From Firmicutes bacterium UBA7510 (GTDB lineage Bacteria; Bacillota; Clostridia; Tissierellales; Sedimentibacteraceae), in the NCBI GenBank assembly GCA_002479485.1, contig DLNM01000063.1, positions 1 through 59,610 of the forward strand: 59,610 nt of DNA, read 5' to 3'. Within the stretch, counting starts at the first letter, position 1; the number at the start of each line of letters is the position of its first letter. The notes under the pieces were generated by a model. It saw only the letters and a program-made list of their open reading frames with translations, made no database searches and was not told the origin of the DNA. This document shows, one piece after another, positions 15,322-24,746 of this stretch. A program made the translations under genes and the position numbers.

Positions 15322-17388
15322 CTATTTTAATAAGTTTAATAATATTCCACCATATTGTGCTATTGCTGGTCCGAATACTAATGCTACAATAGTCATAAGT
15401 TTAATTAAGATGTTAATTGAAGGTCCTGAAGTATCTTTGAATGGATCTCCTACTGTATCTCCAACAACTGCTGCTTTATGAGCATCACTACCTTTTCCAC
15501 CATGAAAACCTGATTCAATGTATTTTTTAGCATTGTCCCAAGCTCCACCAGCGTTAGCCATCATTATAGCCATCAATACACCTGTAACTAATGAACCAGC
15601 TAATAATCCACCTAATGCTTCTTTACCAAGCAAGAAACCAACTATTAATGGAACTACAACTGCTAAAAGTCCTGGTATAATCATTTCTCTTAATGCTGCC
15701 GTTGTACTGATATCAACACATTTTGTATAGTCTGGTTTATCTGTACCCTTCATAATTCCAGGCATTTCTCTAAATTGTCTTCTAACCTCTTCAATCATAG
15801 CAAATGCTGCTTTACCAACTGCACTCATAGTGATTGCTGAGAATAAGAATGGTAACATACCACCTATAAATATACCAGCTATAACTGTTGGTTCTATTAA
15901 GTTAACACCTGTTTCAGCACTAATACCAACTGCTTGTGTATAGGATGCAAATAGTGCAAGGGCTGTTAAGGCTGCTGATCCTATTGCAAATCCTTTACCT
16001 ATAGCTGCTGTTGTATTTCCAACAGAGTCAAGTTTGTCTGTGATTTCTCTAACTCCATGAGGTAATTCACACATTTCAGCTATACCACCAGCATTGTCTG
16101 CTATTGGTCCATAAGCATCAACTGCAACAGTCATACCTGTTGTTGAAAGCATACCTACAGCTGCAAGAGCTATACCATATAAACCTTGTTCAAAGCTCAT
16201 TTCACCAAAAGACATACCACATAAGTAATAAGCTGCTATAATTCCTATTGCTAAAACAACAATTGGTAATGCAGTTGATAACATACCTACTGATAAACCA
16301 CTGATAATTGTAGTAGCTGGTCCAGTTTCTGATTGATCAGCTATACCCTTAACAGGTTTATAATCTCCTGAAGTATAATACTCTGTAATTTTTGCTATTA
16401 TAAGTCCTACAGCTAAACCTATTACTATTGCAAAGAAAGGTCTAACATCTTGCAATATAGATTTACTTAAGAAGAACGAAGCAACTACTACTATAAGTGA
16501 GCTTACGTATGTACCTGCATTTAACGCTTTTTGTGGGTTTCCACCCTCTTTACTTCTAACAAATAATGTTCCTAATATTGATGCAAGTATTCCTACTGCT
16601 GGTAATATAAGTGCAAATATAATTCCTCTTCCTTCTGCGAAAGCCACAGCACCTAATGTAATAGCTGATATAATAGAACCAACATAAGACTCGAATAAGT
16701 CAGCGCCCATACCTGCAACGTCACCAACGTTATCTCCAACGTTATCTGCTATAACAGCAGGGTTTCTTGGATCATCTTCTGGTATTCCAGCTTCAACCTT
16801 ACCAACAAGGTCAGCCCCAACGTCAGCAGCTTTTGTATATATACCACCACCAACACGTCCAAATAATGCTATTGAAGAAGCACCTAATCCATAACCTGTT
16901 AAATATGTAGCAGCTATATTAGAATCTACTTTTAATATCATTGTAAATAATATCCACAATGCACCTGCTCCAAATAAACCAAGACCAACAACTACCATTC
17001 CCATTACCGCTCCACCTGAGAATGCCACATCTAAAGCCTTGTTCATGCCTGATACTCTAGCTGCATTAGCTGTTCTAACGTTCGCTTTTGTAGCAACCTT
17101 CATTCCAAAAAGTCCCGCTAATGCTGAGAACATAGCTCCTACTAAAAAGCATAAAGCTGTCTGCCAGTTAATGCCTATCAATAATACTACAAATAAAACT
17201 ACTGCAAAAATAGCTAATGTCTTATACTCTCTTGTTAGAAATGCCATCGCGCCTTCTTGAATGTAAGAAGCAATTTCTTTCATTCTGTCATTTCCAGCAT
17301 CTACTTTGTTAATAGTTGATGCCTTATAGAATGCATATAAGAGTGCAATAACTCCAACTATAGGAGCTATTATAAATAATGAATCCAT
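15322..17388 (-). CDS. hppA: K+-dependent membrane pyrophosphatase, probably Na+-translocating
   Basis: 688 aa with about 16 transmembrane helices. It hydrolyses PPi in the cytoplasm and pumps a cation outward. Substrate motifs are DVGADLVGKVE and DNVGDNVGDVAGMGADLFES in two stretches (roughly residues 190-235), and GDTVGDPFKDTSGPS near the C-terminus. GNTTAAIGKG carries Ala where K+-independent enzymes have Lys, so the enzyme should require K+. The glutamate in GADLFES is the position used by Na+-pumping members, so Na+ is the likelier ion; dual Na+/H+ pumping cannot be excluded. A GGAGG site precedes the ATG. It is a single gene between two terminators. The nearby NhaC antiporter and Na+/Pi transporter fit an Na+ economy. 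Confidence 0.95.
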   Translation of the reverse strand: MDSLFIIAPIVGVIALLYAFYKASTINKVDAGNDRMKEIASYIQEGAMAFLTREYKTLAIFAVVLFVVLLIGINWQTALCFLVGAMFSALAGLFGMKVATKANVRTANAARVSGMNKALDVAFSGGAVMGMVVVGLGLFGAGALWILFTMILKVDSNIAATYLTGYGLGASSIALFGRVGGGIYTKAADVGADLVGKVEAGIPEDDPRNPAVIADNVGDNVGDVAGMGADLFESYVGSIISAITLGAVAFAEGRGIIFALILPAVGILASILGTLFVRSKEGGNPQKALNAGTYVSSLIVVVASFFLSKSILQDVRPFFAIVIGLAVGLIIAKITEYYTSGDYKPVKGIADQSETGPATTIISGLSVGMLSTALPIVVLAIGIIAAYYLCGMSFGEMSFEQGLYGIALAAVGMLSTTGMTVAVDAYGPIADNAGGIAEMCELPHGVREITDKLDSVGNTTAAIGKGFAIGSAALTALALFASYTQAVGISAETGVNLIEPTVIAGIFIGGMLPFLFSAITMSAVGKAAFAMIEEVRRQFREMPGIMKGTDKPDYTKCVDISTTAALREMIIPGLLAVVVPLIVGFLLGKEALGGLLAGSLVTGVLMAIMMANAGGAWDNAKKYIESGFHGGKGSDAHKAAVVGDTVGDPFKDTSGPSINILIKLMTIVALVFGPAIAQYGGILLNLLK

Positions 17389-17498
17389 TTTAAAAATTCC
17401 TCCAAAAGTTTTTTTATTTAGTTTTTTAAATCTATAATTAAATATATTGCATTTTTCCTACCAACATTTGTTTTAAAAAATTGGTTGGGCATAAAAAA

Positions 17499-17525
17499 GA
17501 TGAAAAAACACATAGTTTTTTCGTC
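17499..17525 (-). terminator. Terminator of secG
   Basis: GATGAAAAAAC (17499-17509) / GTTTTTTCGTC (17515-17525), with one G-T wobble. It lies 21 nt beyond the secG stop, and A-rich plus-strand DNA on its left gives a U-tract. Confidence 0.82.
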
Positions 17526-17546
17526 CCTTTTTTTGCATATATATAA

Positions 17547-17780
17547 TTATTGTATTGCCACTAGTAATATTGAAGCTATAACGAAAACTATTGCTGATAC
17601 TGTTGTAGCTTTTTCTAATTTACCTTCAAAACTTCTACCTTTATTTCTTCCCCATATTGATTCCGCTCCGCCTGTTATCTCGCCAGACATTCCAGCTTGT
17701 TTACCAGATTGCAATAATATACTCGCAATTAAAACTAAACTAGCAAGTACTAAAAATATTGTAACAATTATTTTCAACAT
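17547..17780 (-). CDS. secG: Preprotein translocase subunit SecG
   Basis: 77 aa from the ATG at 17780. This start is chosen because AGGAGG ends 9 nt before it; the GTG at 17792 overlaps the ribosome site. There are two transmembrane helices (about 3-22 and 55-76) with the conserved loop LLQSGKQAGMSGEITGG-type segment between them (QSGKQAGMSGEI). SecG is the small accessory subunit of the SecYEG channel. In many Firmicutes secG lies between eno and rnr; here hppA and other genes have come between secG and rnr, and nhaC between eno and secG. Confidence 0.93.
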   Translation of the reverse strand: MLKIIVTIFLVLASLVLIASILLQSGKQAGMSGEITGGAESIWGRNKGRSFEGKLEKATTVSAIVFVIASILLVAIQ

Positions 17781-18038
17781 AATGCTTGCCACCTCCTAAT
17801 TAACTTCTTTTTAACGTATGAATTATATCATAAACTGTATATAAAATCAATATAAATATGTACTTATTTTAATATAGCATTATTAAAAATAATAGATTGT
17901 TAAAAAAATATTTTATTATTAACAACTTTATGCATTATTAAGTGATAAATCACATTAATAGAATCTTCTAATATTTACTAAATAAATTAATATTTTTCAT
18001 TTTTTTCAATAATTAATAAAGTTTTTTATATTTTTTCT

Positions 18039-18067
18039 TTGACAAATTTCGACATGTATGATATTAT
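18039..18067 (+). promoter_or_regulatory. Vegetative promoter of nhaC
   Basis: -35 TTGACA (18039-18044), 17-bp spacer, -10 TATTAT (18062-18067). Transcription would begin near 18074, giving a leader of about 125 nt. Confidence 0.8.
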
Positions 18068-18073
18068 AAAAAA

Positions 18074-18155
18074 GTGAAAACATTTTCACACTCGCGAGTG
18101 TTACAAATCTTTTTCATAATATTATATTTTCGCCCGATCTTATTATAATATTATG
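18074..18155 (+). promoter_or_regulatory. Structured leader or operator of nhaC
   Basis: Three inverted repeats follow the promoter: GTGAAAA (18074-18080) / TTTTCAC (18083-18089); a perfect 14-bp palindrome ACACTCGCGAGTGT (18088-18101) overlapping it; and CATAATATTATA (18115-18126) / TATAATATTATG (18144-18155). The palindrome at about +15 looks like a repressor operator, while the long stem could be an RNA control element. No match to a riboswitch class was recognised. Confidence 0.55.
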
Positions 18156-18198
18156 TCCGAACAAATCATGCTTATTCAAAAAAGAGGAGGAACAATAT

Positions 18199-19635
18199 AT
18201 GAACAATCAGCAAAACCAAAAGAAAGAACCATCTTTCTTAATTTCTGTTTTACCTGTAATTTTAACTATTATAATTTTGTCTTATTCAATTCTTGTTTTA
18301 GAAATTGATATTCACATTCCACTAGTTATAGGTGCTATAATAGCATCAATAATAGCAGTTGTATTTTTAGGATCTAAGTGGAAAGATATCGAACAAGGTA
18401 TAGTAGAATCTATAATGAGTACAATGCAAGCAATGCTTATACTTGCAGTAGTAGGTTCTTTAATTGGTTCATGGATTATTAGCGGAATAGTACCAACACT
18501 TATCTATTATGGTTTACAAATATTATCACCTACATTCTTCCTAGTTGCCTCTGTAATTTTATGTAGTATAGTTTCTTTAGCTACAGGAAGTTCTTGGACA
18601 ACTGCTGGTACTGTTGGCATAGCACTTATTGGTGTTGCTCAAGGTCTAAACATACCTATTGGATTAGCAGCGGGTGCTATAATATCTGGAGCGTATTTTG
18701 GAGACAAATTATCTCCTTTATCTGATACTACTAACTTAGCTCCCGGAGTTGCAGGTGCCAACCTATTTGATCATATTAAACACATGTTATTTACAACATC
18801 AATTTCATATGGTATAACATTAGTAATTTTTGCGATAATCGGATTTAAATTTGCCGGTCAGCAGCTTGATTCAAGCTCAATTAATGAATTATTGACTGTA
18901 ATTAGTGCAAATTATACTATATCACCAGTTCTTTTATTAGTTCCTGTCGCAGTTATAGTAATGGTTGCATTAAAAGTTCCTGCACTTCCTGGTCTTATTG
19001 CCGGTATTGCTCTTGGTTGTATATGTGCTCTTACATTCCAAAATGCTAGCTTATTTGGAGTATTTGATTCCATGATGTACGGTGTAACTTCAGAAACTGG
19101 TAACGCAATGGTTGATGAATTACTAACCAGAGGTGGTATGCAAGGTATGATGTGGACTATTTCACTTATCATGTGTGCATTAACATTTGGTGGAGTATTA
19201 GAGAAAACTGGAATGCTTGGTTGTATAGCAGAAAAGCTATTAGGCTTAGCAAAGAAAACTGGTTCTTTAATTTTGGTAACTGTTGTATCATGTTTATTCA
19301 TCAACATATTAGCAGGAGACCAATACTTAGCTATAGCTCTTCCTGGTAAAATGTACAAGGATGAATATAAAAAGCGTGGGTTAGCTCCTCGTAACTTATC
19401 ACGTGCTCTTGAGGATTCAGGCACTGTTACTTCAGCACTAATTCCTTGGAACACATGTGGAGCTACAATGTCAACATTCTTAGGAGTTCCAACAGCATCT
19501 TACTTTATGTATTGCTTCTTTAACATATTAAGCCCAATAGTATCCGTTATAGCTGGTTATACAGGATTTACAATTATGAAGCTTGAGGATGACCCTTCAG
19601 CTGAAGAATATAAAGGAAAAAAAGCAACAGCATAA
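18199..19635 (+). CDS. nhaC: NhaC-family Na+/H+ antiporter
   Basis: 478 aa, about 12 transmembrane helices, first near residues 15-33. Family signatures are TGSSWTTAGTVGIALIG, GAYFGDKLSPLSDTTNLAP and the second-half repeat DQYLAIALPGKMY with SALIPWNTCGA. NhaC proteins exchange Na+ for protons across the cytoplasmic membrane, although some members move organic ions such as malate/lactate, so the substrate is not certain. A strong AGAGGAGG site precedes the ATG. It is the only plus-strand gene between 7.2 kb and the end of the window, convergent with eno, and seems inserted between eno and secG. Confidence 0.85.
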   Translation: MNNQQNQKKEPSFLISVLPVILTIIILSYSILVLEIDIHIPLVIGAIIASIIAVVFLGSKWKDIEQGIVESIMSTMQAMLILAVVGSLIGSWIISGIVPTLIYYGLQILSPTFFLVASVILCSIVSLATGSSWTTAGTVGIALIGVAQGLNIPIGLAAGAIISGAYFGDKLSPLSDTTNLAPGVAGANLFDHIKHMLFTTSISYGITLVIFAIIGFKFAGQQLDSSSINELLTVISANYTISPVLLLVPVAVIVMVALKVPALPGLIAGIALGCICALTFQNASLFGVFDSMMYGVTSETGNAMVDELLTRGGMQGMMWTISLIMCALTFGGVLEKTGMLGCIAEKLLGLAKKTGSLILVTVVSCLFINILAGDQYLAIALPGKMYKDEYKKRGLAPRNLSRALEDSGTVTSALIPWNTCGATMSTFLGVPTASYFMYCFFNILSPIVSVIAGYTGFTIMKLEDDPSAEEYKGKKATA

Positions 19636-19677
19636 AAACAATAAAAATAATTTTATAATTAAAAGTTCAAGAATAAA

Positions 19678-19721
19678 AAATGCTAAGCACATTTAATTTC
19701 AAAACTAGATGCTTAGCATTT
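19678..19721 (+). terminator. Shared terminator between nhaC and eno
   Basis: AAATGCTAAGCA (19678-19689) / TGCTTAGCATTT (19710-19721), with an A-run on the left and T-rich DNA on the right, so it can serve both convergent transcripts. Confidence 0.85.
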
Positions 19722-19733
19722 ATTTATTCTATA

Positions 19734-21026
19734 TTATTTTTTAATGTTATAAAATACATCAAGACCTTTATATTGTGCTGATGCGCCTAACATTTCTTCT
19801 AGTCTTAATAATTGATTGTATTTTGCAACTCTATCTATTCTTGATGGAGCTCCTGTTTTTATTTGTCCTGCATTAACAGCTATAACTAAATCCGCAATTA
19901 TAGAATCGTCAGTCTCTCCCGAACGATGAGAAACTACCGCAGTATAACCAGCTATTTTAGCCATTTCTATTGCATCTAAAGTTTCAGTTATTGTTCCTAT
20001 TTGATTTAACTTAATTAATATAGAGTTCGCTACTCCTTCATTAATTCCTTTTTGTAACCTTTCTGTGTTAGTTACAAATAAGTCATCACCAACTAATTGG
20101 ATTTTTTTACCAAGTCTTTCAGTTAAATTAGCCCAACCTATCCAGTCTTCCTCGTCCATACCATCTTCTATTGAAATAATTGGATATTTACTAACTAAAT
20201 CAGCATAGTAATCAACCATTTGTGCTCTATTAAATGATTTTCCTTCACCAGATAAGTTATACATTTGTGTTTCTTTATCATATAATTCAGTTGCAGCAAC
20301 ATCAAGAGCTAACATAATATCTTTTCCAGGAACGTATCCTGCTTTTTCAATAGCCTCTACAATTGTTTTTAATGCTTCTTCATTAGATGTTAAATTTGGT
20401 GCAAAACCACCCTCATCTCCAACGGCAGTATTTAAGCCTTTTGACTTAAGAACGCTTTTTAAACTATGGAAAATCTCAGCTCCCATTCTTAACGCCTCTT
20501 TAAAGCAACATGCGCCTACTGGCATAACCATAAATTCTTGAATATCTACGTTATTATCCGCATGTTGTCCGCCGTTTAGTATGTTCATCATTGGAACTGG
20601 TAAAACTTTTCCATTAACTCCACCTAAGTATTGGTACAGTGGTAAACCAAGTGTATTTGCAGCCGCTTTTGCTACTGCCATAGAAACACCTAATATTGCA
20701 TTAGCTCCTAATTTACCTTTATTATGTGTTCCATCTAGTTCAATAAGTCTAGAGTCAATTGCAACTTGTTCTAAAGCATCCATACCTATTATTTCTGGAG
20801 CTATTATGTCATTTACATTAGATACAGCCACAGAAACACCTTTTCCAAGGTATCTTGACTTATCATTATCTCTTAATTCTACTGCTTCAAAAGCACCTGT
20901 TGATGCTCCTGATGGAACTCCAGCACGTCCAAATCCGCCACTTTCAGTCCAAACCTCAACTTCTACTGTTGGATTTCCTCTTGAATCTAATATTTCTCTT
21001 GCATGAATATTTGATATTATAGTCAT
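19734..21026 (-). CDS. eno: Enolase (phosphopyruvate hydratase)
   Basis: 430 aa, normal length. It converts 2-phosphoglycerate to phosphoenolpyruvate. Visible motifs are ARQILDSRG-type HAREILDSRGNPTVEVEV at the N-terminus, the metal site SIEDGMDEEDW, the catalytic Lys in NSILIKLNQIGT, and SHRSGETDD. A TAGGAGGATAAA ribosome site precedes the ATG. It is the last gene of the glycolytic operon, separated from gpmI by 114 bp that contain two stem-loops. The terminator is shared with nhaC. Confidence 0.98.
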   Translation of the reverse strand: MTIISNIHAREILDSRGNPTVEVEVWTESGGFGRAGVPSGASTGAFEAVELRDNDKSRYLGKGVSVAVSNVNDIIAPEIIGMDALEQVAIDSRLIELDGTHNKGKLGANAILGVSMAVAKAAANTLGLPLYQYLGGVNGKVLPVPMMNILNGGQHADNNVDIQEFMVMPVGACCFKEALRMGAEIFHSLKSVLKSKGLNTAVGDEGGFAPNLTSNEEALKTIVEAIEKAGYVPGKDIMLALDVAATELYDKETQMYNLSGEGKSFNRAQMVDYYADLVSKYPIISIEDGMDEEDWIGWANLTERLGKKIQLVGDDLFVTNTERLQKGINEGVANSILIKLNQIGTITETLDAIEMAKIAGYTAVVSHRSGETDDSIIADLVIAVNAGQIKTGAPSRIDRVAKYNQLLRLEEMLGASAQYKGLDVFYNIKK

Positions 21027-21040
21027 TTTATCCTCCTATT

Positions 21041-21084
21041 ATGCCACTTCGTGGCATCATAGTGTGAATGATTTTTTTCACACT
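21041..21084. repeat. Dispersed stem-loop repeat, copy B, between gpmI and eno
   Basis: ATGCCAC (21041-21047) / GTGGCAT (21051-21057) with loop TTC, then AGTGTGAA (21061-21068) / TTCACACT (21077-21084). The second stem matches the element at 36617-36640 except for a paired T-A to C-G change, so pairing is kept. In the mRNA it would separate gpmI from eno. Confidence 0.7.
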
Positions 21085-21140
21085 ATCCTTCAAATAATTT
21101 ATTATTGATTTAATATTTAATTTCTATCTTAAATTAAAAA

Positions 21141-22673
21141 TTAATGTACTATTAAAGAATTACCTGTCATTTCTTTTGGAATTTGTATCTTCATAATTTC
21201 AAGCAATGTAGGTGCAATATCTGCTAATACACCATCTTCTCTCAATTCATATATTCTATTATTATCTACTAATATAAAAGGCACTCTATTAGTTGTATGA
21301 GCTGTAATAGGCATAGATGTATTTTCATCTATCATAGTCTCACTATTGCCATGATCAGCTGTAATTACTGCCACACCACCTGCTTTTATTATAATATTTA
21401 CTATTTCACCAAGACATTTATCTACTGTTTCTATAGCCTGAACAGTAGCACCAAAATCCCCTGTATGTCCTACCATATCAGGATTTGCAAAGTTTAATAT
21501 TATTACATCATATTTATTTTTATCTATTTGTTTAATTACTTCATCCTTAAGTTCAAAAGCACTCATATCAGGCTTCATATCATATGTTGCTACCTTTGGA
21601 GAAGGAATAAGTACTCTATCTTCATTTTCATATGGTGCTTCAACTCCACCATTAAAGAAAAATGTAACATGAGCGTATTTTTCAGTTTCAGCAATTCTTA
21701 ATTGCTTCAAGCCTTTTTTGCTTATGTATTCACCAAATGTATTTTCAATACTTTCAGGTAAGTATGCAACATCAACATTTTCTATAGTTTTATCATATTG
21801 TGTCATACATACAAATTTAACGTTTAACTTTTCTCTTTCAAACGCATCAAAATTATCATCTACAAATGCTCTAGTTATCTGTCTAGCTCTATCTGGTCTG
21901 AAATTATAAAAGATTATACCATCCCCAGCTTCTACTAAACCTAATTTAGAATCTCCTTGATTAATTAAAATAGGTTTAATAAATTCATCTGTTATATTTT
22001 TGTTATATGATTCTTCAATAGCCAGGACAGGATTATCTCTGACTATTCCTAATCCACAAGTTAAAGCATCATATGCCTCTTCTACTCTTTCCCATCTTTT
22101 ATCTCTATCCATAGCGTAGTATCTTCCCATAATTGAAGCAATATTACCTACACCAATTTCATCAATTTTATCTTGAAGCTTTTTAATAAATTTTACACCA
22201 CTTGTAGGAGAAACATCTCTTCCATCCATGAAACAATGAATTTGAACATTTTTAACATTTTTATCTTTGCACAACTGTAAAATTGCATATAAATGTTCTA
22301 TATGACTATGTACGCCTCCATCTGAAAGCAAACCAAAAAGATGTAATGTTTTATTATTATCATTAACATAATCTATAGCCTTATTTAGGGCAACATTTTT
22401 AAAAAATTCTTTTTCTCTTATTAATTTTGTTATTTTTGTTAACTCTTGGTACACAATTCTTCCTGCACCAATATTAGTGTGTCCTACCTCTGAATTACCC
22501 ATCTGACCATCTGGCAATCCAACATCTTCACCACTTGCTGAAAGTGTAGTATTAGAATATTTACTTAATAATATATCATAATTAGAAGTTTTTGCTATAT
22601 TTACTGCATTGCCATAATAATCTTCACCTACGCCTAATCCATCTAGGATAATCAAAGCTGTTAATTTTTTCAT
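21141..22673 (-). CDS. gpmI: 2,3-bisphosphoglycerate-independent phosphoglycerate mutase
   Basis: 510 aa, the usual length for the Mn2+-dependent iPGM of the alkaline phosphatase superfamily. It interconverts 3- and 2-phosphoglycerate through a phosphoserine. The nucleophile lies in QMGNSEVGHTNIGAGR, the metal ligands in LIILDGLGVGE, NFANPDMVGHTG and TADHGNSE. It is cotranscribed with tpiA, 13 nt upstream, and with eno downstream. Confidence 0.97.
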   Translation of the reverse strand: MKKLTALIILDGLGVGEDYYGNAVNIAKTSNYDILLSKYSNTTLSASGEDVGLPDGQMGNSEVGHTNIGAGRIVYQELTKITKLIREKEFFKNVALNKAIDYVNDNNKTLHLFGLLSDGGVHSHIEHLYAILQLCKDKNVKNVQIHCFMDGRDVSPTSGVKFIKKLQDKIDEIGVGNIASIMGRYYAMDRDKRWERVEEAYDALTCGLGIVRDNPVLAIEESYNKNITDEFIKPILINQGDSKLGLVEAGDGIIFYNFRPDRARQITRAFVDDNFDAFEREKLNVKFVCMTQYDKTIENVDVAYLPESIENTFGEYISKKGLKQLRIAETEKYAHVTFFFNGGVEAPYENEDRVLIPSPKVATYDMKPDMSAFELKDEVIKQIDKNKYDVIILNFANPDMVGHTGDFGATVQAIETVDKCLGEIVNIIIKAGGVAVITADHGNSETMIDENTSMPITAHTTNRVPFILVDNNRIYELREDGVLADIAPTLLEIMKIQIPKEMTGNSLIVH

Positions 22674-22686
22674 ATTTCATCTACTC

Positions 22687-23439
22687 CTAGTAATTTATTA
22701 TCTTGATAAATTCATCTGCCTTTAAGCTAGCTCCACCTACTAAGGCACCATCTATGTCAGACTCGGCCATTATTTCAGAAGCATTGCTACCTTTTACACT
22801 TCCACCATATTGTATTATTATATTTTCACTTACACTATCGTTATACAACTCTTTAATAACACTTCTTATGTAAGAAATTATTTCATTAGCTTGCTTACTA
22901 GTTGCAGTTTTCCCTGTACCAATTGCCCAAACAGGTTCATATGCAATAACAATATTTTTTAAGCACTCAATATTTATATCATGAAGTCCATTAATAATTT
23001 GTGATCTTACAGTTTCTTTTTCAGCATTAGCCTCTCTTTGCTCTAAAGTTTCTCCAACACACAATATCGGCTTTAAATTAAATTTTAATGCAGTTTTTAT
23101 TTTTTTATTCAAAAATTCATCACTTTCGCTAAAATACTGCCTTCTTTCAGAATGACCTATTAATACGTAATCAACACCAATATCCTTAAGCATAATAGCT
23201 GAAATTTCTCCTGTATAGGCACCACTTTCTTCAAAGTGCATGTTTTGAGCACCTAATTTAATCTTTGAACCATTTAAAACTTTTTTCAAAGCATATAGTG
23301 CTGTAAAAGGAGCACAAATTAATATTTCTCTATTTTTATCAAATTCTTTTGAAAATTCTACTAAATTATTAGCTAAATCCAAGCTTTCTTCAATAGTATT
23401 ATTCATTTTCCAATTTCCTGCAATTAATGGAACTCTCAT
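22687..23439 (-). CDS. tpiA: Triosephosphate isomerase
   Basis: 250 aa TIM barrel. Active-site residues are visible in AGNWKMN (Lys), IGHSERR (His), AYEPVWAIGTGKTA (Glu and flexible loop 6) and the phosphate-binding YGGSVKG and GALVGGASL. It equilibrates dihydroxyacetone phosphate and glyceraldehyde 3-phosphate. It lies 20 bp after pgk and 13 bp before gpmI, within the operon. Confidence 0.98.
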   Translation of the reverse strand: MRVPLIAGNWKMNNTIEESLDLANNLVEFSKEFDKNREILICAPFTALYALKKVLNGSKIKLGAQNMHFEESGAYTGEISAIMLKDIGVDYVLIGHSERRQYFSESDEFLNKKIKTALKFNLKPILCVGETLEQREANAEKETVRSQIINGLHDINIECLKNIVIAYEPVWAIGTGKTATSKQANEIISYIRSVIKELYNDSVSENIIIQYGGSVKGSNASEIMAESDIDGALVGGASLKADEFIKIINY

Positions 23440-23459
23440 GTCTATCCTCCAATCTTCTT

Positions 23460-24653
23460 CTATTTATTGTCTACAGCATCAATACCTGGTAGTATTTTTC
23501 CTTCCAGATATTCTAATGATGCCCCACCACCAGTAGAAATATGTGTTATTTTATCAGCAAGACCTATTTTTTCTACTGCCGCTGCGCTATCTCCACCACC
23601 TACAATTGAAGTTGCTTCTGTATTATTAGAAATTGCAAGTGCTATACTATTTGTACCCTTTGCAAAGTTATCCATTTCAAAAACTCCCATTGGTCCATTC
23701 CAAATAATAGTTTTAGAATTTTTTATAACATCACTAAATAAATCAATTGTTTTTTGTCCTATATCTAATCCCATGTAATCATCTGGGATATTATCTATAT
23801 CAACAGTATAAAAATCAGTTTCATTTTTAAACTCTTTAGCTACAACAGTATCTAATGGCAAATATATTTTAACATTATTATTCTTAGATTTCTCTAGAAT
23901 ATTTTGAGCTAGTTCAATTTTATCTTCTTCTAGTAATGATTTACCTACATTTTTACCCATTGCTTTTAGAAATGTATACATCATACCGCCACCAATTATT
24001 ATATTGTCAGCAATATTTAATAAATTTTCTATAACAGCTATTTTATCTGAAACCTTAGCACCACCAAGTATTGCAGTTAACGGTCTTTCTGGGTTTGATA
24101 AAGCCTTACCCATAACAGAAATTTCTTTTTCAACTAAAAAACCTACTGCCGATGGTAAAAATTTACAAACTCCTGCATTGGAGGAATGTGCTCTATGGGC
24201 AGTTCCAAATGCATCATTTATATAAATATCTGCTAAAGATGCTAAATTCTTAGCAAGTTCTTCGCCATTTTTAGTTTCTTCTTTTTTGTATCTTGTATTT
24301 TGTAAAAGCATAATTTGTCCTGGTTGTAATTTAGCTGCATCCGCTTTTACCTTATCGTCTACTACTACATCACAATCTTCAAATATAACTTCTTTTTTCG
24401 TTAATTCTTCAAGTCTTTTAGCTACTGGCAATAAAGAATATTTAGGATTTGGTTCTCCATCAGGTCTACCCAAATGAGACATTAATATTACTGCTGCACC
24501 ATTATCTAATAAATAATTAATAGTTGGAAGAGCACTTGTAATTCTAATATCATCAGTTATATTCATATTCGAATCAAGTGGAACATTAAAATCACATCTT
24601 ACTAACACTTTTTTGTTTTGAACGTTAATATCCTTTAATCCTTTTTTATTCAT
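23460..24653 (-). CDS. pgk: Phosphoglycerate kinase
   Basis: 397 aa, bilobal kinase of normal length. N-terminal substrate site VLVRCDFNVPLD and SHLGRPDG; hinge LGGAKVSDKI; nucleotide-site WNGPMGVFE and GGGDSAAAVEK; C-terminal STGGGASLEYLEG. It makes ATP from 1,3-bisphosphoglycerate. A gap of 210 bp with a terminator-like hairpin separates it from gap, so pgk-tpiA-gpmI-eno may be expressed at a lower level or partly from another promoter. Confidence 0.98.
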   Translation of the reverse strand: MNKKGLKDINVQNKKVLVRCDFNVPLDSNMNITDDIRITSALPTINYLLDNGAAVILMSHLGRPDGEPNPKYSLLPVAKRLEELTKKEVIFEDCDVVVDDKVKADAAKLQPGQIMLLQNTRYKKEETKNGEELAKNLASLADIYINDAFGTAHRAHSSNAGVCKFLPSAVGFLVEKEISVMGKALSNPERPLTAILGGAKVSDKIAVIENLLNIADNIIIGGGMMYTFLKAMGKNVGKSLLEEDKIELAQNILEKSKNNNVKIYLPLDTVVAKEFKNETDFYTVDIDNIPDDYMGLDIGQKTIDLFSDVIKNSKTIIWNGPMGVFEMDNFAKGTNSIALAISNNTEATSIVGGGDSAAAVEKIGLADKITHISTGGGASLEYLEGKILPGIDAVDNK

Positions 24654-24746
24654 CTCTAACTCCTTGATTTTATATTTATTAATGTTATTTTTTTAATATT
24701 ATTTAATAATGTTGTTTATACTTTTACATTTTACCTCTTTATTAAG

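Larger units (their letters stand above)
17793..18198. other. Divergent intergenic region secG / nhaC (about 400 bp)
   Basis: An AT-rich stretch without a credible gene. The half next to secG (17793-18038) shows nothing beyond low-complexity A/T. The half next to nhaC holds a strong promoter and a 5' leader of about 125 nt with three inverted repeats, described separately. Confidence 0.8.

Noticed and set aside
17389..17480. CCAAC...GTTGG inverted repeat upstream of hppA as an operator
   Set aside because: The arms are only 5-6 bp in AT-rich DNA and no partner site or regulator is suggested.
18912..19454. 180-aa minus-strand frame opposite nhaC
   Set aside because: It is antisense to conserved transmembrane coding of nhaC and has no independent start signals.
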